NCBI GenBank assembly: GCA_027371625.1
Contig: DAHXMQ010000262.1
Coordinates: 1 to 24,632, forward strand
Direction: 5' to 3'
Source: Candidatus Methanoperedentaceae archaeon
GTDB lineage: Archaea; Halobacteriota; Methanosarcinia; Methanosarcinales; Methanoperedenaceae
DNA: 24,632 nt
The notes under the pieces were generated by a model. It saw nothing but the letters and a program-made list of their open reading frames with translations, searched no databases and was not told the origin of the DNA. Positions 1 to 6,815 of this stretch are shown here, piece by piece. The translations under genes were made by a program, and so were the position numbers. Numbering within the stretch: position 1 is the stretch's first letter; the number at the start of each line of letters is the position of its first letter.

Positions 1-1
1 T

Positions 2-439
2 GATGCGGATAAAGTCTCCGAGATCAAGTCGGAGATGGAAAAGGATTTCAAAGTTGAAATTGAAGGCGACCTCAGAGACAGAATGAAACAGGTACTTGAG
101 ACGCTATCAAGGTCCCTTAAGACAATAAAGAAATCAAAGAATGGCAAAATGAATAAACGCACGCACGACGCGCTGCTGCGCAATATGGAACAGATCGAGA
201 ACCTCAACATAATGGAAAGCGAAGAACTCAAGACTATGGTCAACCTGTCAAGAGCACTGACAGAAGCGCTTGCCACCAATGACATGAGAACGCCAGCGGC
301 TGCAATCGATACCACAACATCCAAAACGCCTGAGCAGATATTTGCAGAAGCATTCAGGAAATCGACGCCTGCTGCACAGGTATCTGACGGCGATAATGCC
401 ATGAATTCGCTTATCGAAGAGATCGCATCGCAGCTTTGA
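2..439 (+). CDS. C-terminal part of an unknown helical protein (5' partial)
   Basis: The reading frame is open to the window edge; it reads D-A-D-K-V-S-E-I-K before the first ATG at 35, so that ATG is probably internal. The visible 145 residues are charged and helix-rich (MKQVLETLSRSLKTI, then NMEQIENLNIMESEELKTM), which suggests a coiled-coil or helical bundle, followed by a Thr/Ala-rich linker and a final amphipathic helix (NSLIEEIASQL). No catalytic motif, Cys pair or membrane segment is visible. It ends 36 nt before the next gene on the same strand. The tail after a low-complexity linker could be a docking peptide. I do not recognise the family. It is real coding sequence, judging by frame continuity and composition, but its function is unknown. 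Confidence 0.7.
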   Translation, partial: DADKVSEIKSEMEKDFKVEIEGDLRDRMKQVLETLSRSLKTIKKSKNGKMNKRTHDALLRNMEQIENLNIMESEELKTMVNLSRALTEALATNDMRTPAAAIDTTTSKTPEQIFAEAFRKSTPAAQVSDGDNAMNSLIEEIASQL

Positions 440-475
440 AAACCGCTGTGTAATTAAAAAAGGAGATGAATAAAA

Positions 476-808
476 ATGGGATACGAAAGTTATGGGTCAG
501 GCACATTCGCCCTGAGGGATGCTTCTAAAAAAGCGGAAGCAGTCGAAGAAGTGGCAGAAGATTTCGAAATAGAAGAATATCCTGATGGAACATTTGGGAT
601 ACGTTTCAATGGACTCCGGCTGTACAGCGCGGGAAAGTACATGAAAAAAATAGCCGAATACTTCAACGGCGAATTCGACATAGAGGGTGAGGAAAATACC
701 GACATATGGAAACTTGAATTCAGGGATGGTAAGGCTCTTAAGAGAACTGCAGTAATAACTTACGGCGAACCTGTTGAGACAGACCTCAATTCGAAAGAAT
801 GGAACTGA
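476..808 (+). CDS. hypothetical 110-residue acidic protein
   Basis: Start chosen because AAAAAGGAGATGA lies 7-20 nt upstream, a strong ribosome binding site also used before other genes here (14418, 9785). The N-terminus is Gly/Ser rich with an Ala/Glu helix, followed by alternating beta-like segments (EEYPDGTFGIRFNGLRLYSA and KLEFRDGKALKRTAVITYGE), consistent with a small alpha/beta domain. No Cys, membrane segment or catalytic motif. Its stop overlaps the start of a 26-residue microprotein as TGATG, so it is the first cistron of a coupled set leading into the MoxR-type ATPase. Function unknown; small soluble proteins of this kind are common in archaeal viruses and plasmids. Confidence 0.75.
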   Translation: MGYESYGSGTFALRDASKKAEAVEEVAEDFEIEEYPDGTFGIRFNGLRLYSAGKYMKKIAEYFNGEFDIEGEENTDIWKLEFRDGKALKRTAVITYGEPVETDLNSKEWN

Positions 809-888
809 TGCCGTGCAACGATTGTCGTGTTGCAAGACACCAGATATTCATTCCACAAAAGCTCAAAACAAAAAATGAAGAAACATGA
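808..888 (+). CDS. 26-residue microprotein with a CxxC pair, coupled on both sides
   Basis: The ATG shares its A with the upstream TGA (TGATG), and its own TGA overlaps the ATG of the following ATPase gene (ATGA). Double overlap is the main evidence that it is translated. The protein begins MPCNDCRVARHQ and is basic in the middle (IPQKLKTKN). One CxxC pair could be half of a metal site completed by a partner or dimer. It may matter mainly as a translational coupler, since the ATPase start has no good ribosome binding site of its own. Too short to assign to a family. Confidence 0.45.
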   Translation: MPCNDCRVARHQIFIPQKLKTKNEET

Positions 889-2786
889 CTAAAAAACCCG
901 CAGCGAATCAGAATCAGCCGACTATCCAGGCTGCCGCGCAAAAACCGTCTTTCATACACCACGATAAGGTGATAGAAGGACTAAACATGATATTCGGCTC
1001 CACGCGCGATAGCGTCAAGATCAGCGATCCAACCGTGCTGGAAATGCTAAGGTTAATTCCCATCACGCCCAATTCGATTTCACTGCTTTCAGGCATCATG
1101 GGCACGGGGAAAACCTCGTACGCTAAAGCGTTCACCAAAGTGTTTTTCGGAAAGGACGAACTGGGAATAATAAAATGCGACCCGGACAAGACGCCGCACG
1201 AAACCCTTTACGGCACGGACGTGGCTGCAGAAACAAAATACAGGTATGATTCGTCCGGCAAGGTCGAAAGCACAAGAGAAGAGTTTGTATTCGATCCCGA
1301 AGCGCTTTCGTTCGTTACGCGCCCCATCAAGTTTGCAAATGAAATATCAAGAAGCAGTAAAGCAGTACAGGATGCGCTTCTGGGATTATTCCAGGAAGGC
1401 GAGATCGAATATAGAGGAAAAGTATTCAAGACGGAGAAGCCTTTCATTGTTCTGCTTGACCAGAACCCTTTACATCTTCAGGGAATGGGTGCAAGAGAGC
1501 TTGAGCCTGCTTTGGTTGACAGGATAGACGTTTCCATTAATGTTCCCACTTCAGGCATATTCGATGACCTTGCGATACAGCAGAGCAAGGAATCCGGACA
1601 TGAATTGAAGCAGCTTCTTGATTACAATACCATGAAAGAAGTATTCGCTGACGTCGAAAAAGTGCGCAGACCTGTTGGACTTAAGTTCATGACTGTGCTG
1701 ATAAGCCAGAGCCTGCGAGCCTGTAAGTATAGGAAAGACATTTCATCGCCGATATTCATTGAATCCATCGACTGCACGAGCTGCGAATACAAGAACGATA
1801 TCTGCAGTTCGATCGAAGCGCCGATAGGACACAGGCATATAGAATCCATCCTGAAATTCGCTGCGAGCAGGGCATGGCTGAACAAAAGGGAAGAAATCAC
1901 CATAGAAGACATTATAGTAATAATGCCTTTCGTGCTTTCTCACAGGCTGAAACTGAAAGCCAAAGCGTATATGGATTCGGACAGCGCGTATAGCTGGATA
2001 AAAGAGAAAGCACTGCCGTATATCGTGAATCAGCTTACCATCTACCAGGAAATGCTGGAAGAATACAGCAAAACCCTTGACGGTTACAAAGACGCTTTGC
2101 TCGCCGTGACCAGGAAGAGCAAAGACAATCTCCTTTACCAGCAGATGGTCGGCAGGGTCGGCGAACAGTTGTTAAGCCAGGGGAACCGTGAACTTGATGC
2201 AATGGAAAAGGCGTTGCTGAGCCTGAAGAGCCCGACAAGAACCGAGCTTGAAGCTATCACTGCGAATCATGACTTGAAAATATCGAATATGGTATCCTCT
2301 ATAACCGAAAAAGAAATGAGCGACATTGAAACGAAAACTGAAAGATTAAGCAAATACGAACTCGGTGAAAGAATCTCCAGAGACCCGGAGAGCGGGAAGG
2401 ATCGAAAAGAAGTTACTTATGTGAAAATAAACCCGCTCGTAAAGAACATCAGCGCGCTGCAGGAACGTCGTGATAAGGTAAAAGAAGCGATTAAACAGGC
2501 GCTTGGCAATACGAAATTCGAGATGAAGCTCACTGAAACTGATTTCATGAACAGGATTTTTCCAATTATATTAAAGCACGTGGACCAGGATACCTTTCTT
2601 GAGTTCGGGCAGGGTCACGTAAACGAAGTGATTCAAACCATTGGAAATGCAAAGATAATTGTAGAACGGAGCAGAAACGGCGAAGTAACCGTCATCGACC
2701 GGGAAAAAAGCAGCATAATAACCCTTGCGCTCACTGCTGACAGCGAGACGGAACTGAACGATGCAAGAGAGCTGATAGGGATATGA
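885..2786 (+). CDS. MoxR-like AAA+ ATPase
   Basis: 633 residues, about twice the length of a standard MoxR. Walker A is GIMGTGKT at residues 70-77. The segment FANEISRSSKAVQDALLGLFQEG (150-172) matches the MoxR Walker B region, except that the usual Asp of ADEINR is Asn152; Glu153 is kept. Sensor 1 is the QNP at 193-195, and LVDRID (210-215) provides the Arg finger. The lid region carries four Cys (280, 297, 300, 307), an unusual possible metal site. The C-terminal 250 residues are mostly helical, probably coiled coil. MoxR ATPases remodel or activate partner proteins, typically with a VWA protein; such a protein is encoded at 8133-9653. Start at ATGA overlapping the preceding microgene. Fold assignment is firm; the target is unknown. 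Confidence 0.88.
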   Translation: MTKKPAANQNQPTIQAAAQKPSFIHHDKVIEGLNMIFGSTRDSVKISDPTVLEMLRLIPITPNSISLLSGIMGTGKTSYAKAFTKVFFGKDELGIIKCDPDKTPHETLYGTDVAAETKYRYDSSGKVESTREEFVFDPEALSFVTRPIKFANEISRSSKAVQDALLGLFQEGEIEYRGKVFKTEKPFIVLLDQNPLHLQGMGARELEPALVDRIDVSINVPTSGIFDDLAIQQSKESGHELKQLLDYNTMKEVFADVEKVRRPVGLKFMTVLISQSLRACKYRKDISSPIFIESIDCTSCEYKNDICSSIEAPIGHRHIESILKFAASRAWLNKREEITIEDIIVIMPFVLSHRLKLKAKAYMDSDSAYSWIKEKALPYIVNQLTIYQEMLEEYSKTLDGYKDALLAVTRKSKDNLLYQQMVGRVGEQLLSQGNRELDAMEKALLSLKSPTRTELEAITANHDLKISNMVSSITEKEMSDIETKTERLSKYELGERISRDPESGKDRKEVTYVKINPLVKNISALQERRDKVKEAIKQALGNTKFEMKLTETDFMNRIFPIILKHVDQDTFLEFGQGHVNEVIQTIGNAKIIVERSRNGEVTVIDREKSSIITLALTADSETELNDARELIGI

Positions 2787-2953
2787 GCACACAGAAAAAG
2801 CGCGGCGCACCAACAGGCAGCTTCACGTTGGAATCATGCGATTGTCCCGCACTCGAGCACTGCAAAGCAATCAGGGAAATAATTATATCAGCGCAGCACA
2901 GAAATACGGAACAGATGCCATCGTTCCGATGCCCGATGAACTGGAAAAAGTAG
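2783..2953 (+). CDS. 56-residue Cys-rich small protein
   Basis: ATG overlaps the stop of the MoxR-type ATPase as ATGA. The protein has a basic N-terminus (MSTQKKRGAPTG), then CDCPALEHC and a later RCP, so four Cys that could bind one zinc or an Fe-S cluster. In the upstream half this frame reads more like a protein than the competing frame that opens at 2836. The end overlaps the start of the next gene in another frame. Translational coupling to the ATPase suggests co-expression. No family recognised. Confidence 0.5.
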   Translation: MSTQKKRGAPTGSFTLESCDCPALEHCKAIREIIISAQHRNTEQMPSFRCPMNWKK

Positions 2954-3213
2954 AGAAAAAAATAATGAAAACTGAAACAGCTCTCAATAACGAACTGATG
3001 AATCAAATACCCGCCAATCCTCTTCTTATGTCCAGCGCCTGCTTCGTGTTATGGCTTGCTGAGAAGGGAGTGTTCTTACCCGAATTACCCGAATCTATCA
3101 TATCACGAGCTGCACTTCTACACACATTCGCTTTCGAAGGGATCATTGATGTTAATGAAATAGAAAAATATTTCAAAGAAGCAGGATTAATGATACCTAT
3201 ACCCGAAAACTGA
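2929..3213 (+). CDS. hypothetical helical protein, about 94 residues
   Basis: The frame is open from an ATG at 2836, but the first 31 residues of that longer version read like an out-of-frame shadow of the small Cys protein at 2783-2953. I therefore prefer ATG 2929 (MPDELEKVEKK), or possibly 2965 (MKTETALNNELM). None has a good ribosome binding site, so reinitiation after the overlapping gene is likely. The body is helical, with a hydrophobic central stretch (LLMSSACFVLWLAEKGVFL) that is too broken by charge to be a confident membrane helix, and then an EF-like acidic helix (GIIDVNEIEKYFKEAG). Function unknown. Confidence 0.6.
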   Translation: MPDELEKVEKKIMKTETALNNELMNQIPANPLLMSSACFVLWLAEKGVFLPELPESIISRAALLHTFAFEGIIDVNEIEKYFKEAGLMIPIPEN

Positions 3214-3223
3214 GGCTATACTA

Positions 3224-3928
3224 ATGGCAAGAAACAATTCAGAAAGGATGTATCATTTCAGCAGGGAACAGAAGAACCCGATGGTAGGCTGCGATTTCAA
3301 TTGCATTTACTGTGCATTCAGGAAACTCCAGCAAAGGTTCGCCACGTGCGCTGACTGCAAAACTTTCAGACCGCACTACCATCTGGAAAGGTTCCTGAAA
3401 ACGCCAGCGCGTACCGGGGAAAATGAGTTCGTCTCGCTATGTCTGAATGGCGACATAAGTTTTGCGAGCGATGAATTTGTCCTGAGAGTAATCGATTATT
3501 GCACACAATGGAAAGACAGAACGTTTTTCATCCAATCCAAGAATCCATTACGATTGCTCGACTTTCATTTTCCTTCAAATGTAATCCTGGGAACCACGAT
3601 AGAGACCGACCAGATGTATATTGGAAAAGACCGTATTCCCTATTCGGAAATATCAAAGGCTCCTTTCCCGGAAATGCGATATCAGGCTATCAGGCTTGTT
3701 GAGAATAATGATGTTCACATCACGATGGAACCGCTCATTGACTTCGATCCAGATGTACTGGTAAACTGGATGAAGGATATCCCGCAATTGAAAGTAATTA
3801 ACATCGGCTACGACTCGCGCCCCGATCTCAATCATCTTCCCGAGCCGCCGCTTGAAAAGACTCTGGATTTGATAGACAGACTTGAGCTCATCACAGAAGT
3901 CAGGCGAAAACAGATACGACCTGCATGA
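3224..3928 (+). CDS. radical SAM protein (DUF5131/phage Gp37-Gp68-like, tentative)
   Basis: The [4Fe-4S] cluster motif is C23-DFN-C27-IY-C30 (CX3CX2C), the signature of radical SAM enzymes, which cleave S-adenosylmethionine to a 5'-deoxyadenosyl radical. It lies in KNPMVGCDFNCIYCAF, close to the N-terminal layout of phage Gp37/Gp68-type (DUF5131) proteins. A second pair, C42ADC45, follows. Later segments (FFIQSKNPLRLL, NVILGTTIET, HITMEPLIDFDPDVLVNWM) fit the strands of a partial TIM barrel and resemble DUF5131-type sequences with their 'TxE' and 'EPL' motifs. It is 234 residues, short for a radical SAM enzyme with an accessory domain. It lacks the small NrdG architecture, so I do not call it the NrdD activase. 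GAGG lies 10 nt before the ATG. Substrate unknown. Confidence 0.8.
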   Translation: MARNNSERMYHFSREQKNPMVGCDFNCIYCAFRKLQQRFATCADCKTFRPHYHLERFLKTPARTGENEFVSLCLNGDISFASDEFVLRVIDYCTQWKDRTFFIQSKNPLRLLDFHFPSNVILGTTIETDQMYIGKDRIPYSEISKAPFPEMRYQAIRLVENNDVHITMEPLIDFDPDVLVNWMKDIPQLKVINIGYDSRPDLNHLPEPPLEKTLDLIDRLELITEVRRKQIRPA

Positions 3929-3936
3929 TATGAAGT

Positions 3937-4125
3937 ATGATCTGGAATCAATTCGTGATCGGCTGGCATCAGACATATGTCAAGGAATATGTTCCTCTCA
4001 CTGATGATGAAAAAAAGCTAATACGACTATTCTTCGAAACGAACAAAGAAAAAAACAGCGCGGAAGACATAGAAAACAAATCACTGGTTAAAATATTAAC
4101 CCTCGATCACTGGACAAAGGCATGA
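3937..4125 (+). CDS. small hypothetical protein, probably frameshifted near its start
   Basis: The long frame begins at ATG 3937, but its first dozen residues (MIWNQFVIGWHQ) look like a shadow. A different frame opens at ATG 3930, one base after the upstream stop, and reads MKYDLESIRDRLASD before breaking at 4004. Skipping one base near 3975 would give a natural protein of about 64 residues, joining RLASD to YVKEYVPLTDDEKKLIRLFF. So either a one-base insertion, a sequencing error or a +1 frameshift is likely. The C-terminal part is acidic/basic helical. Its stop overlaps the next ATG (ATGA). Function unknown. Confidence 0.45.
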   Translation: MIWNQFVIGWHQTYVKEYVPLTDDEKKLIRLFFETNKEKNSAEDIENKSLVKILTLDHWTKA

Positions 4126-4442
4126 ATAAGTTCACAACCACCATCAAGCAAGAATTCTTCGATATGAAAATGGAAGACCTGAAAATGTTTGGGTTCTTTG
4201 AAGAGTACAAGGACATCACTCCTTTCTGGAAAAAAAGATTCATCCACTTATCCCTGCCTTCAAAAGCATTTTTCCTTGTGGGGGCAAAAGTCCATGAATT
4301 TGTATTGATCAGAAAAGACGTAATTGCAAGACATCAACTACCTGAAAAGTACCAGACTGTAATAAATACTGAAATGGCGTTTGCTTTCAGATGCACTCCA
4401 CACATTGAAACAAATAATCAGGCAAAACTCACCGATTTTTGA
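4122..4442 (+). CDS. hypothetical 106-residue protein
   Basis: ATG overlaps the preceding stop as ATGA, with AAAGG just upstream. The sequence is rich in aromatic residues (KMFGFFEEYKDITPFWKKRF), followed by strand-like segments (AFFLVGAKVHEFVLIRKDVIA, TEMAFAFRC), which suggests a compact beta-rich domain. The single Cys and the lack of catalytic motifs leave the role open. It overlaps or abuts the following zinc-ribbon gene, so the two are probably co-translated. I do not recognise the family. Confidence 0.6.
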   Translation: MNKFTTTIKQEFFDMKMEDLKMFGFFEEYKDITPFWKKRFIHLSLPSKAFFLVGAKVHEFVLIRKDVIARHQLPEKYQTVINTEMAFAFRCTPHIETNNQAKLTDF

Positions 4443-4447
4443 AGAAA

Positions 4448-4915
4448 ATGAACGACAATCGGGAATCCATCATATGCCCCGACTGCGGCAGCAACAATAC
4501 TGTTGGGTGGGGTCACAGGAATACAAAATATCACGGCAGAAAATGTATTCGCCACTGCAAAGAATGCGGAAAGAAATATACTGTCCAGCCAATTTTTCTC
4601 TTTAAGAAAAAATACCCAAAAAAGATAGTGGATTATGCCACTGAATTAACAGAATCTCTCAGCCTGCGCGATGCTGCTGAAAAAACTAATGAAAAATACA
4701 ATATAAAAATATCCTATGCTGCAATTAGGTTGTGGCGCAACGCTCAAAAAGGTGTTTCCATGAACAACAAAAAGAAATCATCTGCTTCGAAAGAGCAAGA
4801 CGATGATTGGATGTATCGTTCCATTCTCAATGGAGCATACAGCACAAAAGTGAACTACGACAACAATAAGATTGAACAGAACATAATTGATGAATTCGAA
4901 TCTCTTGAACAATGA
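4448..4915 (+). CDS. zinc-ribbon plus HTH protein (transposase-like N-terminal region or regulator)
   Basis: Two Cys pairs, CPDCGS near the N-terminus and CKECGKKY about 25 residues later, form a classic zinc ribbon. Next comes KIVDYATELTESLSLRDAAE ... ISYAAIRLWRNA, which reads as a helix-turn-helix. This order resembles the N-terminal DNA-binding part of InsA/IS1595-like transposases, but the protein is about 155 residues and has no DDE catalytic domain, so a regulator or a domesticated fragment is equally possible. The tail is hydrophilic. A TTG at 4439, overlapping the upstream stop as TTGA, could be the true start; I chose ATG 4448. It acts on DNA by inference only. Confidence 0.65.
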   Translation: MNDNRESIICPDCGSNNTVGWGHRNTKYHGRKCIRHCKECGKKYTVQPIFLFKKKYPKKIVDYATELTESLSLRDAAEKTNEKYNIKISYAAIRLWRNAQKGVSMNNKKKSSASKEQDDDWMYRSILNGAYSTKVNYDNNKIEQNIIDEFESLEQ

Positions 4916-5035
4916 TTGATGCGTGTGTTGAAATATAAGCACTCGCCCTGAGATACTGTCGTATCTAATCATGCCAGGAAATCACGCATAAAGCCCAGGA
5001 AAATCGATATAATAACATTGAATTAATGACCTGAA

Positions 5036-5182
5036 ATGCCTCGTAAACGTTGCGAATTCGAATGCCTTGAATGCACTGGGTGCGAAACCTGCGGCGCCGG
5101 CATACATAGGTACAACAAATCCTGTGTTGAATGCAAGAAATGCAGAATTTCACATGCAGGCGTAGATGCAGGATTGCCTTAA
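5036..5182 (+). CDS. 48-residue protein with eight cysteines
   Basis: ATG at 5036 opens a short frame with Cys at residues 6, 10, 13, 16, 19, 30, 33 and 36, that is CX3CX2CX2CX2C then CX2CX2C after a spacer of ten. This density is far above chance and resembles ferredoxin-like or multi-zinc knuckles. The ends are basic (MPRKR) and neutral (GVDAGLP). It stops 9 nt before the P-loop protein gene at 5192 and may be co-transcribed with it. No strong ribosome binding site is visible. Likely binds zinc or an Fe-S cluster; partner unknown. Confidence 0.55.
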   Translation: MPRKRCEFECLECTGCETCGAGIHRYNKSCVECKKCRISHAGVDAGLP

Positions 5183-5191
5183 AACGGAACC

Positions 5192-5713
5192 ATGAACAAC
5201 AGATATACCCGCATCGCTGTAATAGGAACTCACTGTACCGGGAAGACGTCGCTGGCTAAAGCACTTTCCGAAGCACTTGATATTCCGCTCCTGGAGGAAT
5301 GCGCCCGGAACCATGAGATAAAGAGCGCTTCTCCCCTGCAGTACGTAGAAATACAGAAGCGCATTCTTGCTGAGCAAATAGCCGCTGAGCTTAAGTTTCC
5401 GGGATTTGTATCTGACCGCTCCACAATAGACAACCTTGCATACTGGCTCCATAGCTGCGCGCCGATAGTTGATGCACATACAAACGAAATTTACATCAAG
5501 AAAGCTATGAATAACACCAGGAACTATACCCATGTTTTTCTTCTCGTCCCTGAATTTTATCCCAGAGAAGATGGGTTCCGCAACACCGACATAATATACC
5601 AGCTCCAGATCGCAGAAACCATTAACACAATCCTCTATCTTAATCGGATACCTCACCATGTTCTCAGCGGAACAATCGATGAGAGATTACGATATGCCAT
5701 GAGGTTAATGTGA
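5192..5713 (+). CDS. AAA_28-type P-loop ATPase/kinase (NadR-like)
   Basis: Residues 8-20 (IAVIGTHCTGKTS) are a Walker A motif in a GT-hCTGKTSL setting, typical of AAA_28/NadR-like nucleoside or nicotinamide riboside kinases. FVSDRSTIDNLAYW is the matching DRS/T-x-D-N-LAY segment, which holds the substrate- and Mg-binding Asp. HVFLLVPEF fits the next core strand, and the 173-residue length is right for a single-domain kinase. The substrate cannot be read from sequence: nicotinamide riboside, a nucleotide or an RNA end are options. The stop overlaps the next start as GTGA. Related genes are common in large phages and archaeal elements for nucleotide or cofactor salvage. Confidence 0.8.
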   Translation: MNNRYTRIAVIGTHCTGKTSLAKALSEALDIPLLEECARNHEIKSASPLQYVEIQKRILAEQIAAELKFPGFVSDRSTIDNLAYWLHSCAPIVDAHTNEIYIKKAMNNTRNYTHVFLLVPEFYPREDGFRNTDIIYQLQIAETINTILYLNRIPHHVLSGTIDERLRYAMRLM

Positions 5714-5868
5714 ATTCTTCGGCATCACCAAAGATATGCAAGAACTGCCGCAATCGCGGCAAAAAAGCAGGAAATGAAGGATTTTTTTGTCTGTTCTATC
5801 AGCAACTAACACTTTTTGAATTCGAGGATATGATCGTTGAATGTGAAGGATGGACCGAATCTCTCTAA
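5710..5868 (+). CDS. 52-residue four-Cys protein with PIP-box-like segment
   Basis: GTG start overlaps the upstream TGA (GTGA), the usual coupling signal in this window. The frame encodes CKNC at residues 10-13, Cys27 and Cys44, a plausible single zinc site. Between the last two Cys lies QLTLFEF (32-38), the same Q-x-x-L-F-x-F pattern as the C-terminus of the polymerase at 14715-17426, so it might bind PCNA. The C-terminus ends in a CEGW element. The gene is followed by T-runs at 5918-5951. Small size and the non-ATG start keep confidence moderate. Confidence 0.5.
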   Translation: MNSSASPKICKNCRNRGKKAGNEGFFCLFYQQLTLFEFEDMIVECEGWTESL

Positions 5869-5917
5869 AAAAAAAATCTCTTCCGGGAATAAGCATAAAG
5901 GACATCGTAATTCGACA

Positions 5918-5951
5918 TTTTTTCAAGTAAATGCCTTGTCATCTATTTTTT
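5918..5951 (+). terminator. T-run terminator region ending the first + strand gene block
   Basis: Two runs of six T on the + strand (5918-5923 and 5946-5951) lie just after the last gene of the block and before a gene on the opposite strand. Archaeal RNA polymerase terminates at T-rich tracts without needing a stem. Position and sequence fit; there is no direct proof. Confidence 0.4.
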
Positions 5952-6001
5952 GCGCCCTGCGCCGGTGAAAAAAGGAGAGAGAAAAAACTCTTGCGACACA
6001 T

Positions 6002-6256
6002 TTAAGACGGAAAATCTTTCGAATTCTCAGCAGGTATAACCGTTATCTTAGAGAAAGTCCTGAACCTGCGGAGATAATATTCTATATTCTCTGTGGTTTT
6101 CGGGGATATAATGACAACAGCATCAATTTTATTGCCAAGGCACATATAACTCTCAACCGATTTTTGTTCTAATGGTTTCAAATCACTTGTGAATTGTTCC
6201 ATGATTTTATTCCTGTCCTGAGGACTATTAGCTTCAAACAATATGATATATTTCAT
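6002..6256 (-). CDS. 84-residue alpha/beta protein (GYD/DUF3303-like fold, tentative)
   Basis: Reads MKYIILFEANSPQDRNKIME, a strand then a helix, then LGNKIDAVVIISPKTTENIEYYLRRFRTFSKITVIPA. This strand-helix-strand order matches small ferredoxin-like stress proteins of the GYD/DUF3303 type, but no residue is diagnostic. GGAAGAAAGGGA lies about 10-20 nt upstream, and the start overlaps the stop of a short upstream frame (TAATG). It is one of few - strand genes and sits in a visibly AT-richer stretch, which suggests separate acquisition. Function unknown. Confidence 0.65.
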   Translation of the reverse strand: MKYIILFEANSPQDRNKIMEQFTSDLKPLEQKSVESYMCLGNKIDAVVIISPKTTENIEYYLRRFRTFSKITVIPAENSKDFPS

Positions 6257-6351
6257 TAACGATCACGTCCCTTTCTTCCAGAACTCTCGCCGTACACCGC
6301 TACAGACCATCTCATTTTCCTTCTTTCATTTTCATTTTTTTGTTCGGTCAT
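6256..6351 (-). CDS. possible 31-residue leader protein coupled to the 84-residue gene
   Basis: The frame ends in TAATG, sharing a base with the start of the downstream gene. The shortest plausible start gives MTEQKNENERRKMRWSVAVY, very basic and hydrophilic; ATGs further upstream (6369, or 6489, which overlaps the opposite-strand gene) would lengthen it. No good ribosome binding site before this ATG. It could be a real microprotein or only a translated leader. Confidence 0.3.
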   Translation of the reverse strand: MTEQKNENERRKMRWSVAVYGESSGRKGRDR

Positions 6352-6452
6352 ATCGTTAGATATTATCATATCAAGCTTAGGTTTTGTGGTTTGTATTATA
6401 TTGACAAGGAATGCAATGCAACATATTTTCCAAACCGAAACTTTTAACATAT

Positions 6453-6458
6453 AGGAGG
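6453..6458 (+). promoter_or_regulatory. AGGAGG ribosome binding site for the gene at 6473
   Basis: A full AGGAGG lies 14 nt before the ATG at 6473, slightly long spacing. TTG codons in between are out of frame or followed by a stop, so ATG 6473 is the start. Confidence 0.55.
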
Positions 6459-6472
6459 TAGTTGATTGAACC

Positions 6473-6748
6473 ATGTTAAAAGGAGACAATGTTATTTATT
6501 GTATTGACGCCAAACGAATAGACGAAAACAAATATCAAATTGAATTGAAGGGACAAGCAATAAAAATCATAGATTTTTGGAGTAAGGTTCTCGGCATTCC
6601 AGTAACAGAGATCATAATCAGGTCATTGGCTGAAACGAACAATGAACTCAAGAATAAACAGATGGAATTAGAAGCTAATAAGATGATAGGTCGTCTTCCA
6701 GATTTTGTTAGAGACGAAGATGGTACTGCCCTCCGGATACAACCTTAA
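6473..6748 (+). CDS. hypothetical 91-residue protein, RHH-like architecture possible
   Basis: Preceded by a perfect AGGAGG. The N-terminal part is strand-like (NVIYCIDAKRIDENKYQIEL), followed by two helices (IKIIDFWSKVLGIPVTEIII and SLAETNNELKNKQMELEANK). A strand followed by two helices recalls ribbon-helix-helix DNA-binding proteins, and divergent orientation to the - strand pair at 6002-6351 would fit a regulator. However, the typical RHH pattern is not clear. The gene is AT-rich, about 35% G+C by counting several lines, against roughly 45-48% in the NrdD gene. It ends before a strong hairpin at 6816-6840. Confidence 0.6.
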   Translation: MLKGDNVIYCIDAKRIDENKYQIELKGQAIKIIDFWSKVLGIPVTEIIIRSLAETNNELKNKQMELEANKMIGRLPDFVRDEDGTALRIQP

Positions 6749-6815
6749 TACAAAAGCGACGCCCTGCCGGCATAATGCGTAAAACAGACGGAGTTACGGA
6801 TTAAAATGAATGAAG

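Noticed and set aside
2836..2928. N-terminal 31 residues of the longer version of the gene ending at 3213
   Set aside because: They read like the shadow of the coupled Cys-rich frame at 2783-2953.
3224..3928. NrdG activase for NrdD
   Set aside because: Longer than NrdG, with different flanking motifs and an extra Cys pair, and 7 kb away.
4448..4915. Complete insertion sequence
   Set aside because: Zinc ribbon and HTH only; no DDE domain and no terminal inverted repeats seen around it.
5150..5659. 169-codon - strand frame opposite the P-loop gene
   Set aside because: The + strand gene has clear Walker A and DRS motifs; this is its shadow.
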